Origin: Cinnamomum chago
Lineage: Eukaryota; Streptophyta; Magnoliopsida; Laurales; Lauraceae
DNA: 64,000 nucleotides
Assembly (NCBI GenBank): GCA_038049695.1
Contig: CP142453.1
Coordinates: 13,767,501 to 13,831,500, forward strand
Direction of reading: 5' to 3'
Below are positions 1 to 14,300 of this stretch, in pieces. Below the pieces are notes generated by a model, which worked only from the letters and a program-made list of their open reading frames with translations, ran no database searches and had not been told where the DNA came from. Every line of letters starts with the position of its first letter. Positions within the stretch are counted from its first letter, which is position 1. Position numbers and translations under genes: made by a program.

Positions 1-2602
1 CTATCAGATTTGAAGACTCGGTTTTAGAATTGAGGAGATTTGATACTTGGAAGTGTTAATTTGGATGAGATCTATACATATGGATATACTGTACTGGGAT
101 TTTTATGCAATTTGAGTTTACTTGATGTGTAGGGATTGTAAACCTGAATTTGCAACTATGATGAATCTATTACAATTTATGATTTGATGAGCACAATCGA
201 ATGCAACCCGATTTGACTGATATTTGAGTTTTTTGATCAGATAGCGCCAAATAAAACAACTTACTTGTGTCATTTTGATCGATTCTGACTGGTTGAGAAG
301 TATTTTGATGCAAACAGCTGTGCTGAGCCAGACCAATTAATGCAGGATAGGAGAGGAATGATCAAAGATATAATCTTTAAGCTGATTGAATATAGTTTTT
401 ACATGTCCAATGTAGTTGTCGCTGGTAAAATTCTGCACCAATTAAGGGAACTAATCAAAATTAAAGTGGTTAATGAATTGGAATTGAGGAGTTTACGGCA
501 ACATATAGAGGCTGTGTTTTCATCAAGTTCTCTTTGTAACTTCTATGAAAACATCAAGTTCTAATTTGATAGTTGCTAACACCTTTTTAGTTTCCACTAT
601 TACTCCTTGCAAATGATCTTTCTTCACTTCCACTAATACTTCTTGCAAATAATCTTACTTTAAAATAATATAAAAAAGAAAGACAGAATACAGACTTCTA
701 GATACCGATGGGCTTGTTGCCTTTTTGGGACATGTGACTAAATAGTCACTTAAGTTGGCCGTCCATTAGTATGGTCGACAATAGCCTTTGTGCCTTTCTT
801 TGTGGACAACTGGGCATTGGGTCGCCTTTTCATACGTGATTCATTCCCATCAAATCTTTCCAGAGAGAAAAAGAGTGAAGCAGGAGACGAGAACACCTTA
901 AGCAGAGAAGATATAGATGGTGAGAGAGGAAATAAGATCTCTATTAGAACCTTGAGGAAGAGAAGAAGGGAGGAGATACAATTGTACAGGCAGTGCTCTT
1001 GCATGGAAGGCTCTAGTCCCCGTATTTTTAATCTGAACTGTTCAATTTTTTTTTGACCATTAAGCAACTGATGGAAGTTGCGGAGATGAGAATGCTAAAA
1101 TGGATGTGCGGGATTACAAGGAGAGATAGGATTAGGAATGAGGAGATTAGGGGCAAAGTAGGAATAACACCGATTAAAGATAAAATGAGAGAAAATCAAC
1201 TGAGATGGTTCGGCCATGTTAGAAGGCGCCCAACGGAGGCACCTGTTAAAAGGTGTGAAAGCATAGAGATTGCCCGGAATAGGAGAGGGAGAGGGAGACC
1301 CAGGAGAAGTTGGAAAGAAACTATTAAACATGACCTTGCCTATATGGATCTAACAGAGGAAATGGCCCTAAACAGATTTGATTGGCGTCGTCAAATCCAT
1401 ATAGCCGACCTCACCTAGTGGGAAAAGGCTTGGTTTGGTTTGGTTTGGTTTAAGCTTCTTAACGTTTAGTTTCATGCCTTAAACATTCACAGATTTTGAA
1501 ATATATGAAGATTTTGCATGTTGTTCAAACCGTTCAACGTTAACCAATGCGAAAATGGTGCTCCCAAACAAACTTGGTATTGTGTTTCATGTGTGAATTT
1601 GCAAATTTTACATTTGTAAATCCCATTTTCATTCCCATGCATAAAAGATAACCAACTTCTAAATTCTTATTTTCACGTTAAAGTTGTCGCAACCAGGAAA
1701 GGATGTATACATTAAGACCTTTCTTTCAATCTAAACCTTTCAACCTTCGTACAAGCTCCCTAGCTCAATAGAAAATCATTCAATGAAAAATTTGAGAATT
1801 CTTTTTATTCACTGCCCACTTATCCATTTTCATTTTATATAGTCAATCATGTCTTCTAACAAGCATTCATTTGTATCATTAAAAAAGAAACAAGTATTCT
1901 TTTGTATTAAAAACCCTTTAGTTTCTCTCCTTCCAACCAGTCCACAAAGTTGCCTTGGAAATAAGATGCCATAAAATTTTACTCCTGTGAAATGGTTAAC
2001 ACCCACAACTTCTTTCCCTGTGGTTTTTAGAATCATCATCGAGCATCACAAGGCAAAAGTAAATAGCTTCAAACCCAACAAATAGCATTTGAAGAGGTAC
2101 TCCCCATGAGCACCTCTCACAAAATATACTTGGCGAGTATTCCTTTTTTTTTGGTGCTCTCTCTGGTAAATACTCAATTCATGCTCCCACACACACTACA
2201 CACAGGTTCCTAACCAACAAAGCAACAACCGGGAATCTATCCTTGGTTGTCCCTGTGGAAAGGGAGATGCATTACCAATGATCCATTGGTGGGTGGGAAC
2301 TTGGTGAATATTCTTAGTGCTTCCCTTATCTATTACTTGATATCGTGAATACTGTTGTTCATATCTGATAATATCTTACCTTTTAGTAATCAGCACAACT
2401 GTTAACATCAGTTGTCAGCATAGTGTTCTTTTCCCCTTTGATGTCATTATGCCCTGTTTCTCTGCAGTTTATCTTTCAAATATTAGAATTAACATTGTAT
2501 GTGCACTGGAGAATTTAAATACTGGTAGAATATGCCACTTCAATTGATGTTTTTTCTATGATTGATTTGTTTCTCATGGAATTTGCTTGCCTTTTTTACC
2601 AG
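1..2602. other. Intron 1 sequence of the SCYL1/CTEXP gene (or its upstream region)
   Basis: No host exon can be recognised here. The first coding exon of this family (about 40 residues, normally starting with a conserved MFKFLK-type N terminus) is not visible, so I infer that it lies left of the window and that this is intron. The stretch holds an RTE-type LINE 3' fragment at about 1053-1451. A 74-codon open frame at 340-564 resembles nothing I know. The rest is AT-rich sequence without recognisable content. Confidence 0.55.
1053..1451 (+). mobile_element. 5'-truncated RTE-type LINE, C-terminal reverse transcriptase end plus 3' tail
   Basis: An open frame from 1053 to 1418 encodes the typical C-terminal tail of plant RTE-clade non-LTR polyproteins: MRMLKWMCG, then LRWFGHV, then RGRGRPRRSWKE, ending in a WRRQI segment. 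The frame is intact over about 120 residues. It is followed by GGGAAAAGGCTTGG and four copies of TGGTT (1431-1451), a short tandem 3' tail of the kind RTE elements carry. The upstream part of the element is absent, as expected from 5' truncation during target-primed reverse transcription. The family match is from memory of these motifs. Confidence 0.8.
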
Positions 2603-5600
2603 GATGATGGGTCTTTGGTGTCCATATTTTCTCTTTCAGGAAGTAATGCCCAAGATGGACACTTGGCTGCCGGTCGCAATGGTGTCAAGCGCCTACGAAC
2701 AGTAAGCTTCTTTAGATTTTAGAAATTGGATTTAATTTTCAAACTTCGTTTCCCTTTTGGTATTCAATCTTTTCATTGGTGGCCTTTCCACATCTAGTAT
2801 ATTTCTCTTTTACTGATATGCTGCTTCAGTAGAAATAGTTACCATTCACACACACACAAAAAAAAAAAAAATGTCATGGCACTTTTGGTGATGATTTAAT
2901 GGGCATGGTTCCTGTTGTACCGGTTAGTGTGGAACTCATTTTAATGATCAATATTCTGTTTTTCCCTTTGAATTCAAATTATAGTTACTTTTTTTATACT
3001 TGTTTTCTTGGTTTTGAAACTTGTCAGTGTCTCTTTGAATATACATGGTATACTATCTTTGCAATTGTTGGCAACAAGTAGCACACTGTAAGAAGCTGTT
3101 TTTCTTTTTTACAGGTCAGACATCCAAATATCTTGTCATTTCTTCACAGTACTGAGGCTGAAACTTTTGATGGATCCATTGCTAAACCTACCATTTATAT
3201 TGTAACTGAGCCTGTTATGCCACTGTCAGAAAAGATAAAAGAATTGGGGCTTGAAGGCATACAGAGGTATATGATGTTTCATCAGATTGTTCATTTGTCA
3301 TGCCTACAGTGTTTAATTGTATTTCTAATGGCAGGGATGAATATTATGCATGGGGGTTACATCAGATTGCTAAAGCTGTGAGCTTCCTAAATAATGATTG
3401 TAAACTTGTATGTACTCTTACCTTTATGCTCTCAGTTCTACATTTGCATTCACTTCCATGGTATGTTCTAAGTGCTTTTTCTTTAAGTTTTTAGGTTCAT
3501 CAGATGTGGTGTAACTTGTACTGTTCTTAGAGCTAACTTCTACATTTGCATTCTCTTCCTTGGTACGTTCTAAGTGTCATTACTTTAATTGCTTAGGTTC
3601 ATCAGATGTGTTGTATCTCGTACTGTTCTTAGAGCTAACTTCCTATATATATATATATTCTATGAAGAGAAAGGGAGAGAAAAAGAAAAGAAAAAGAGCG
3701 GAAGAGAGGATGAGGAGGCTTTGCACAGTTCCCAAGGTGGGATGAGTGCAGTTTGTATTAATAAATCACTTTTATGATGTCTACTCATAAGTGCCTGCTG
3801 AGTCGCATAATTCTAAATAAGAACAAAATAAAAAATAAGTTACATCCGGGTTCTTTTCATTTCAATGAAAAGAAGTCGTATGTTGCTTTGTTAACAAAAG
3901 TTTCACAATCCAAACTAATTGGTTTACAGTTATTAAATAACAATGGCTGAAAGGTTCTGTTTACTTTGAAGGGAAGGGGGGCTTAACCTACGATGCCACT
4001 TATTAATATCTTCCTTCTTTGCAGTAAGACAACTACTGACATCACCATTCACAACACGATCTTGATGGAAAATTTGAAGATCGTTTTCTCTCTCTCTGTT
4101 TTTTTTTCCACGACCGAAGGCTCAATGTTTAGGATGGAAAGTCACAACAATTTAGGGCCTTTGTTAGGTAGCTTATAAATAAAGATTATGAATGGGGTAC
4201 TAAAAGGGTAGACGACTTTGAATTATGATTCCCCTCTTTCCTCCTATAGGAGTTAGGACTCCAAGTACAAGTTTCACTTTTTCAATGTTTGAATAATGAG
4301 TTACACTTGAGAGGGAATTGTATGTACCTGTCATATTGTTGGTTATTCCTCAGTCAATGATGGACTGATGATTGTGGACGCAAAAAATGTGGGCAGTTGA
4401 TGAGTTACCTGTTGGTGCTAGAGTCATAGAGGATGATGCTCTTAATTACTGCACTTCTTTGCAGAAGCACATTGTACTCACACTTGGAGAGTTGAATCTC
4501 ATCTCCTTAGATGACACCCATATCTTTGGTGGTAGGAAAACTGAACTGAACATCCCACCAGAAGATGTTTGGGTTCAGGAAGGAGGGAAGGAGGGAATTG
4601 CACCTGCTGCCTGCTGCCGTCGCCAACTACAAGTCATTTTTCTGATGTTTGAATAATGAATTACACTTGAGAGGGAATTGTATGTACCTGTCATATTGTT
4701 GGTTAGTCCTCAGTCAATGATGGACTGATGATTGTGAACGCAAAAACGTGGGTAGTGGATGAGTTACCTGTTGGTGCTAGAGTCATAGAGAATGTTGCTC
4801 TTAATTGCTGCACTTCTTTGCAGAAGCACATTATACTCACCCTTGGAGAGTTGAATCTCATCTCCTCAGATGACACCCGTATCTTTGATGGTAGGAGTGT
4901 AGTTGTAAAGTTCGTTTCTGTTTGGCCGAAACTCTTGAATAAAATCAGTTCAGAATGAAAACTGAACTGGACATCCCACCTGAAGATGTTCAGGTTCAGG
5001 AAGGAGGGAGAGGATAGGAGGGGATTGCACTTGCTGCCCGCTGCTATCTCCTCCTCTTCTTTCTCTTCTCTCTCTCTCTCTCTCTCCCCCTTCACTTTTC
5101 TTCTCTTTCAAGTTTTGGTCGGTTTGGCTTCTCTGATAAAAGGGGCTGGGGCATTGGGCAACTTATATAAATGGGGTGGGGCGACTTTTAGTTTCATGAC
5201 CTCATTTCCTTAAAAAAAAAAAAATCTTTTTTAGTTTCATGGGCTCCTCAATGGAGCCCACCTATTAAATATCCCACTCATATATGGGTTTTGCCAAATT
5301 TCATTTTAATAGGAAATGGGGCCTGGCCAAATTTGACTATAATAGAAAATGAGACCTAGCCAAATTCCACTTCAATGGAAAATAGGGGCCTACCCATCTT
5401 TCAATTTAATAGGAAATAGGGCCCCACCCAATTTCATTCTAATAGAAAATGGGCCTTAGCCAAACTTCACTCTAATAGGAAATAGGGAGCTTCCCAAATC
5501 TCACTCCAATAGGAAATAGGGCCCTGGCCAAATTTTGACTATATATTTATAGGAAAATGTTCTATGAGCAATTGCAGTCTAGCACCGTGGGGCCCACTTG

Positions 5601-8600
5601 GGACTACCTTTCATCAGCGCAGCCCCTTTGATAGTCTTTTCATCTGATGATTTGGCATCAGGCCACATTTTACACTCACTGAACCTTTGCTCACTGTTGG
5701 ATTGAATTTCAAGAAAATCTATGGTTAAGATGCCATTAAATTGTGGGTCTGTTAAATCAAGGACTAGGATAATATGGGGGTGCTGATTTTTTTTATCCCT
5801 TTTTTCCATGAGGTGACCTTCGAATTTGTCCTCCTCCCATTGGTAAACTTGCATTTGAGTGGGTCCACCAGCTGGACTGCATATAAGCTAGATGGAGTTT
5901 GCTTGCTGGTGAACATTGCTCTATATTTAGATCTTATTTATAAATTTTCTATCTATATAGATTTTTTTAATTTTTATATTTTCCCGAAACATAATTCCGA
6001 AAGATCTCACCAAAATTTTGAATTTTGGCTGAAACATTTCGGTTTGGAGGCCTAATTAGAACAGGGTCTGAAATGAAATTCTCCACTATGGTTTATAATG
6101 AAGAATGGAAGGGAAATAAAGAAATATACATAAGAAAGAGTGACAGAGAGAAGGGGAAGAGAGGCATGCGCATGGCTCCCTATGTGGAATGTGCTGCGTG
6201 CCGTGCATAGTATTTATTAATAAGCACTTTTTTTTTTATGTTTACATATAAGCCTCTGCTGAGTAGCATAATTCTAAATGAGGGTTAAGATAAAATAGAT
6301 TACATCCAGGTCCGTTTCTTTTTAACAATCATCATTATCATCTTCTAAGCCTAATCTAGGGTTGGTTCCTACTCAATTCTATGTAAAGCCATGTTCTTTC
6401 TTTCTCCACAATAATGTGTCTTTCTAAGTATTACATTTTGTTTTATTGTTCTCCCCTTTCTCTTAGTTCCTTGAACTTCCAATTGCCTCATTTTTCATGT
6501 TGGGTGCTGTTTCTGATATTTTGTTTACATTCTCAAACCATCTGAAATTATATTTTGTAATTTTCTCTTCCATCATATGACTTTTAGATTGTCTCCCATG
6601 TTGATTCCTACTTCTATCCTTTCTTTGTACTCTGCTCATCTATTTGCACATCTCCAGCACATGTACTTGTTATTTCATCATTGGGCAACATTGAATTCCA
6701 TGCAATAATCCACATATAGCTGCCATCTAATGAAAAATGCCCTTTAGCTGTTTGATGGAATTTTAGAAGATGTTATTTAGTTCTTACTGTTCTCAAATTT
6801 TTCACAGGAACTCTCTATCCCTATTTAATTTAACTTTTGACTATGCAGGTTCATGGTAATGTGTGCTTGGCGAGTGTTGTTGTCACACAAACTTTGGACT
6901 GGAAGCTGCATGCTTTTGATGTGTTATCAGAATTCGATGGGAACAATGAAATGTCTAATGGTCCAATGCTGGTAATTCTTATTTTGGAGTTTGGAGCTCT
7001 ATTTAGTTTTTGCTTTCGACTTTTGGTGATAATAAATGCACTGTGCAGCATTGCATTTTCTAAAAATTATTGTTGGCTAAAATAATTAACCAATTTTTGT
7101 TAAAAAACTGATTTTGTGCATTAACTTGGCAAATAGCCATGCTGTCCGATACTGAATCTCAGACTGTCTTGTAATGGGTCATTAAAGAGATAATAAACTG
7201 TTGAATAGTGAAAAAGGGTATGTTTAAAAAAAAAATGGGTGCAGTAAATATTCTCAAGTTGGAGAACTTTGAAAGATTGATAAATAACGTTTAGATGCAG
7301 AAGATTTTTTGATAGCTCAGTTTTCCTGACGTCTGTCTGGCTTCTTGCTTGTTCTTATATGAATGTCCTCCCTGCATGCATCTGAGAGCCTTACCTAAAC
7401 AAGGAGTATTGCAGACTGTAGTAAATTTAACAGTTAATACTGCTACATGTGCCTACAAGAAGTCCTGGAGTACTGATGATGAATCCTAAATCCTTCATGG
7501 GATTCACTTAAATAGTTATTCTTAAAACTCTATATATTTTCTAGTATGGACCGAGTATTACTTTTGCGCCCCCGCCCCCCCGCCCCCCCCCACCCACACA
7601 CACACCAGTGCTTGTGTAGACTAAGGATGATGGTGTTGTTGCAATCACAGGGTTATGGGTTCGTGTCAATTAATCTCTCAAAAAAGAAAAGAAAAAGTGT
7701 AGTGCAGAATGTGTAGAATAATGGGGGATAGTTTGGGATTTTGATGTAAGAAAGGAGGGTCTAGAACACAAGAAATCATCAAGGAAACCTGGTTAGATCT
7801 AAAGGTTTATAATGGAATTCTATCCCTTGATATAAAGAATTGTTTTAAATATGGATGGCCAACAAAATTTTAGTTGACCTTCATAAATTAGTCTGCGAAA
7901 CTGCTTATGAATGGTCAGGATTGGCCTAATGGTGTGATTTTTGGATCTTCGACGTCTAGCGTAAGGCCAGTTCTGTGATCTGCTTGAAGCTCATACTTTT
8001 GCTTGTCATATGTAAAATCCTGTCGCTGATAGAACTTAAAATAATTGTGTCTAGGATCAGTTTTTCCTTCCATTAGTGTTGATTTTCAGTTATAGTCGTG
8101 CACTTAGGATATGTGAACTGAAATAAACTAGTACAAGTTCTAATATCATTGTTATTATTATTTTTTTGATAACATATCATTGTTATTATTTCTTGGATAG
8201 ATGGCAATGAAATTTTATTAAGAAGCTAAAAATTTTGTAACTGGAGATATAAAAAAGCATAAAAAAATGTTAAATACTAAGATTGCACAGTTGGCTTCTG
8301 CTTTAGCCAACTGATCATTCACACCCCCTCTGAAGATATGTTTAAACACAAATCAGTCACTATCTAGGGACAGGCAAAACAGCCACTACCTAGAATCATC
8401 CTGTATAATAGTATCACGAACTTTAGGTGGGTAGTTCTCTACTACTACTCACAAGCATAGCCATCATCTTAGCTGCATTTGAATTAGTCCTGGGAATAGT
8501 TCTAGTGAAGATATGTACAGAAGTACCCACATGATTTTGAATTATATGTCCAATTCTGATAGGCTCTATCCTCTCTCAGATGCCCGCCATTGTAGAATCT

Positions 8601-11281
8601 CTAACAAAAGTGACCATCAAAATTCGGCTTCAAACATATGGGATTTAGGGAATCCAGTGTAATGTTTGGACAGCTCATGCAGTTCAACCAGCAATGCCAT
8701 TCACGAGCACAGTTCTCCTCAAATTCCATTTTGGGTAAAGCCCGAGAAATCATTCTCCTTCTTGCTTGTCTAGCAATACCTTCAACAGTAGTTGAGATAT
8801 TAGAATAGTCATGTTATTTCATTCATTCTGTCATGACCAAAGGACTGCCCCTAGGGGCCTAGAGTCAATTCCATAGAAGACTTCTTGCGAATGTCAAGAG
8901 CACATGCCTTCAAGCTTCAAATAGCTCTTTATCTGAGAAAGGCGTCACCAACCACAATTCTGTATGTAACATGATCATGTGTGACCAAGTTAAGTAGTTT
9001 GTAACCACTCCAGGCCTATCTTGAAAATACAGTGTACTTGGTACCTTTAATGCGCTCATGTAACATTGGTGTATACTGTTTTTGGGAGGTAGCTTTCATC
9101 AAACGTCAGAAATAATTTGATGCATGCCTTATTGGTTATTCTATGAGTAGCCTTTATTTTAATTTTGTTGCTTGCATCGATGTTCAATTTTGCTTTTCCA
9201 CCTAATTATAGGCTACATTTCTTTTTCTATTTTTTTATGATTTGATGTAATATGAACGTTTCATTATGCTATCCTATTATTTCTTTTGCATGGTATCGTC
9301 CCAGTTTCTTTAGTACATACTACTACAGATACATACAATTCACTGCTTTCTACTTGAGGTTACTTTCTAGAATTTAGTGGCTCGTTTGTTTCACTCTACA
9401 CTGACTAGCATTACTTGGGTTCATCGGACATCACTTTATGGTTTTGCTCTGAAAATTCTTTATGCAGCAATTCGAATGGCTTGTTGGATCCCAATACAAA
9501 TCAATGGAGTTGGTAAAGTCTGACTGGGCAGCAATCAGAAAGTCTCCACCATGGGCAATTGATTCCTGGGGACTGGGTGAGTCCTCATTGGTCATTATCC
9601 TTACATCATTACCAGTTTCATGCATATGGTCTTACTATTGGCAAGCATACAATACTTGTATTTCTTGATGCTCTCCCAATGTTGCATGAAGCTTGCTAGA
9701 AGTTCAAAGCTTGTTTGTTAGGCACCTTGTATCTTGGATTCTTGTCTAGGCAGTTAGGGTTCTTCTGTTTAACTGGAGAATTTCTTCTTGCTTCGTGATT
9801 TGACATGCCGGTTGTATACTTATTTTATATGTACTTTGATACTCCTCTTTTCTCCTATCAGAATCATCAATGCTTTGTTTACAGGGGAAGAGGAAAACAC
9901 TATGAATCCTGAAAGTTCCTCTGTTACCTTGGATGCATTGGTTTATATTTGGTGGAAGAGACTTGTAGAAAAATGTTGGAAATTGGTTTGGTTCAGAGTA
10001 AAATTCTTCAGTTTTTTGTTTTCTAGATCTTTCCTTGAAATGACACTGTATCATGGCTGACACAATTGGGCTAGCAGTTACATATATTGTCAGCATCCAA
10101 TCAAAACAAAGCCTTGATCTGGTCTGCAGCTTAGCCTTTTAATCATATCTTAATTTTGTTTGATATTGTTCTATAAAATGCAAGCTGGATGTACAAAAGC
10201 CCTGTAGCTCAGTAAGAACTTAGAAGGTCTTCAGTGTCGCAACTTGCAACCACAAGCTCGTGGGTTTTGAGTCATGTTAGCGTTCAAGAAAAAGAAAGAA
10301 AGAAAGCAATCTGGACGTGTCATTTTGTGCTTCTGCATCTCATTTTTTATGGTTATGTTGAAACATGAATCCTCGCTCCATGGGTACACATTGCAAACTG
10401 TTTCTCATTTTTTCTGTATTTGTCCAGCATGAATTCTGGATCATGTAGCTTTCATTGAATTGATTCCTAATCATGCATTTGATTCTTGATGTGTGTGCAT
10501 CTTTTTATATAAGCAAGATGGCATCTGAGTTATGCATGGTCAGTGTACTGTAAGATTATTTGTAAGGTGGTTATTTCATATCATGTCACTCAAGTACACA
10601 GTTTGCAGTAAAGTTGACAATATCATGTTTTCCATGTTTTCCAAGCTATCTAATTTGTGAGCTTTATTGGCAGGTTGCCTGATTTATGAGCTCTTTTCGG
10701 GCATGAAGCTGGCTAAGACAGAAGATCTACGTAATACTGCTGCTATCCCCAAGGTATGTAATTATAAACTTATGCTTGGGTCGTTTGTCAGTGTAGGAAC
10801 TCTGATTTTCAGACCCTGGGTCTCTTCTCTCAAAGTAAAATAGCAATTTTGTAGGACAGCAACATCCTTCTAGATTTCCTTGATTTAATTTAAGAGAACT
10901 TCAAAATGATAATATTCAAGATTTATAACCTAAGTTTTGTTTTCAAATGCCATAAATTCATTGTCTAAGGGAAAAATTTAAGACCTTCTGCATTTATTCA
11001 TTTTTCTTTTCTCACAGTCTCTGCTTCCAGATTATCAGAGGCTTTTGAGTTCAATGCCCTCCCGCAGGCTGAATGCTTCAAAGCTTATCGACAACAGTGG
11101 TGAGCTCATATTTCTCTTTTCCAAAATTTTTGTAGGTAGTTGCTTTAATAAGATTAGTTGCAACTGGTCTATGGAGTATGAGTCTCATGTAATTTGCATT
11201 TAATTTTCAATATATGCTGCATCTTATATATATAGGGAGGGAGGGAGACAGAGAGAGAGCTGAGGGAGGGATTTGGGGTGT

Positions 11282-11312
<31 letters not shown>

Positions 11313-14300
11313 GAGCTTTGTTGATTGTCAAGGTGGAAAATGCATCACTTAACACTCATTTATCATCTATCTAAACTGTACTCTTAAATTTGTTGATTGT
11401 CAATGTGGAAAATGCATCACTGAGAGCTTTGTTGATTGTCAAGGTGGAAAATGCATCACTTAACACTCATTTATCATCTATCTAAACTGTAACTCTTAAA
11501 TGACTTGCACTATTCTTTGTAGCTATTCATGGAAGGGCTTCTAAGTTGACAAATTCTTGTAGAAACATTTATTTTCTCTTTTTTCTATGCAGAGAGAATT
11601 TCACACTCGTTTAGCTCTTGTTTGGATAATAGTGGTCTGGAGAACCCTTTTTTTTTTTTTTTACCGTGTCTAGGACTTGGGGGCATTCTTTGAAGCATGA
11701 AAATTTCTAAAATCAGGAAACAATATTATTAGTTTTGCAAGGAGCCAAAGCCTGAGCGAACCTCAAAATAACTCATTGCTGTCAGTACCTTCTATCTCTT
11801 AATTGATGAGGTCGGATTGTAGACACAGCTTATGCATGCTGGAAATTCCTTAATAGTGTGAAACCATCCATACAAAAGAAGTAAAAAAATTCAGGAAATC
11901 ACTCATTTCGTTGAGCACCTTCTAATTTCTCTATTGATGTGGTTGGTCTCTAGTTAAAGGGTAGGCATGTGTTGTATTGTACAGCTTAGGCATGTTTAGT
12001 TAAAGTACATAAGTAACAGAACTAAAGCAGCGGAGCAACATGACCATTAAGCCATTAATCAGTTACTGACTTTAATATATTGTTATTCTGAACTCACCAA
12101 TTTTTCATTGATTTTATCCTGAAACTAAAGCTCTACTAGACTTTCATTTCCTTTGGAAAAGAAGAGGCCACTGCTTATTTCACACTGGCGCTTCAATCTC
12201 TTCAAAGCTCATTACTTTTGCTTCCTTTGGAAAAGAAGAGCCAACTGCTTATTTCACACTGGGGCTTCAATCTCTTCAAAGCTCAGTAGTTCTGAAAGAT
12301 GCTTTTAATAATGGCTTGTGAAATCAAGTCTTTCTGAATATCTTCGTTTCTACCTTCATTCATACAAAAGCTAGTACTTTCGTTGTGGTTCCATATTCTA
12401 CAAGTGGGATGAGTGTTTCTACGGAACTTGTTTTTTTATATATAACCTAGTGCTTAAGGATATACTTAAAATCGATATTGTGAATCCTTTTTCAACTATC
12501 ATATGATCCCCAAATTTTATCTTCTTTAAACATAGCTGCAGTGGATCTTCACCTATAATTGTTATCCTTTTTCAACTATCATCTTCACCTGAATATCTTC
12601 GTTTCTACCTTCATTCATACAAGAGCTAGTACTTTCATCGTGGTTCCATATTCTACAAGTGGGATGAGTGTTTCTATGGAGCTGTTTTTTATATATAACC
12701 TAGTGCTTAATGATATACTTAAAATCGATACTGTAAATCCCTTTTCAACTGTCATCTGATCCCCAAATTTTATCATCTTTTAACATATCTGCAGTGGATC
12801 TTCACCTGTAATTGTTATCCCGTGTCAGACAAGGTCTAGGGTGTTGTTGGTGTCTTGATGTTTAAAAGTAAAGGGTGTAAAGACTGCAGCAAAAAACTAA
12901 CTTTCTGATGTATATTTTCTATTCTGTTTCATTGCTTAAACAGGCCATTTAGTTTTGGGTGTGGGCTGTGTGGCTTCATTTTGGATGCTAGACCGAAGTC
13001 TGCTAAGATGAGAATTGAAAACTGAATCTGGCTTATTTAATAAAGAGGGTCTATAGTCCCATCGTTCTGATTTTCAGAAAATGGAATTAAATCCATACAT
13101 GTGGACCCTCGATGAGTGACCTGGCCGTTGATCTGGTGGGCCGCACTGTGTTAGTGATCAAACTGTCCTAACCCTATCATCAGATGCCTAAGAGCTGATG
13201 CTGACCAGCCCACATCCATAGGCGATGGCCGGTATGATTACGTTAATTGGCCCACCAAAAAGGCTTATGGATCAGTTCAAAAGCACCTAAGGTGTAGGCC
13301 ATTTTGGAAGATATTTGCATTTTTTGCTAAGGATTTTGAATATAACTTATGGAGGAAAATCACTCATCAAATGCTATTTTGTGGATGCATTCTTCAGATG
13401 ACAGACATTGGAAATTCCATTTTTTACTTTCAAGAGATTAGGTCCCTTTCCTCTTCTTCGTGGTTAGTTTTCCCTCATGTGGTTCAACCGGCTAACAGTT
13501 TGGCATACACTTTTGTGAAACAGGGGGTCGTTAGGGTGCCTTCTTTGTATGTGCCTATTATGTAATTTTTGTTTGTTGTGAAATGTGGATGCACTTCCTT
13601 TACACCTGCACTTTTCTTTGTTCGTATTAATCTCTTGTTCTCATCTTTTTTAGTAGAAGTTTCCATTACCTTTGTGAAAAGAAGGATGGATTAAAAACTG
13701 AATGGCTCAGGTTGAATAGGGAACCAAGTAACCAACAAGACAGCCTATATCTAATAAACAGTGAGAAAAATTCCAGAAAATATTCTGTTTATTGGGTATC
13801 ATTCCATTGGGCCTTGATGGGCCTGAACCATGAAACTTACTCACCCCTGGGGCTGTCGCCAGCAGTCCTCAATAAGCTGGTGGGGTCATATTGATCAGTT
13901 CGTGGGTCAGTGGGTCCCACTGCCAGTTTAGTCCCAGATATTCTGGACGTTCCTGCAAGCATATCTTTCCCTATTTTAAGTAGTTTTTGAGTTGTTGTAG
14001 ATCCATCTCATGCATGTTAGAATTCCTAGAGATTAGTGTTTTTCATTTTTTAGTAGTTTCAATAACTGGATGAGATTTAATCTAAGGTTTTTAGTGTTTT
14101 AGTGCAAATATTTAAGTCTTGTAATAGGAACACCCAGGCCTAAGTTGCCGTTTACTCGTTAATAAAATTTAATTTTTCTGATTCCTTCTGCTTTGGATGA
14201 TCTCCTTGCATTGAAAACATTTCAGCAGATTATGAAATGTTGGGCAGTGAGTCATCTTTTCTTTGCTGTGTTTTGGATTTTTGGGGGATTCGGGAATTAT

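Larger units (their letters stand above)
3408..6848. other. Intron of CTEXP with tandem duplications and satellite
   Basis: No exon is visible. The intron contains a roughly 104-bp direct repeat (about 3434-3640), an (AT)n run near 3647, a 360-bp-offset tandem duplication (4287-5050), a CT-rich tract (about 5040-5110), a 33-bp-period degenerate satellite (5293-5556), and a segment near 6000-6090 with a word also found near 16260 and 28340 (GAAACATTTC followed by GGTTTGG). Confidence 0.6.
6972..9467. other. Intron of CTEXP with SINE-like copy and antisense L1 remnant
   Basis: No exon is visible. The intron holds a C-rich then CA-repeat tract at about 7567-7605, a SINE-like repeat at about 7615-7695 and a decayed L1 fragment on the - strand at about 8200-8950. 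The remainder is unremarkable AT-rich sequence. Confidence 0.5.

Noticed and set aside
340..564. Small gene near the left edge
   Set aside because: It has 74 codons, no recognised motif, lies in presumed intron 1, and shows no splice or promoter context.
4703..5095. Antisense frame of 130 codons
   Set aside because: It overlaps a tandem duplication and a CT-rich tract. The N-terminal ERERE run is microsatellite-derived.
10199..10275. tRNA gene
   Set aside because: Box A- and box B-like words are present, but the arms do not fold into a cloverleaf and an A-rich tail follows. Diverged copies recur in the window, so a SINE is the better call.
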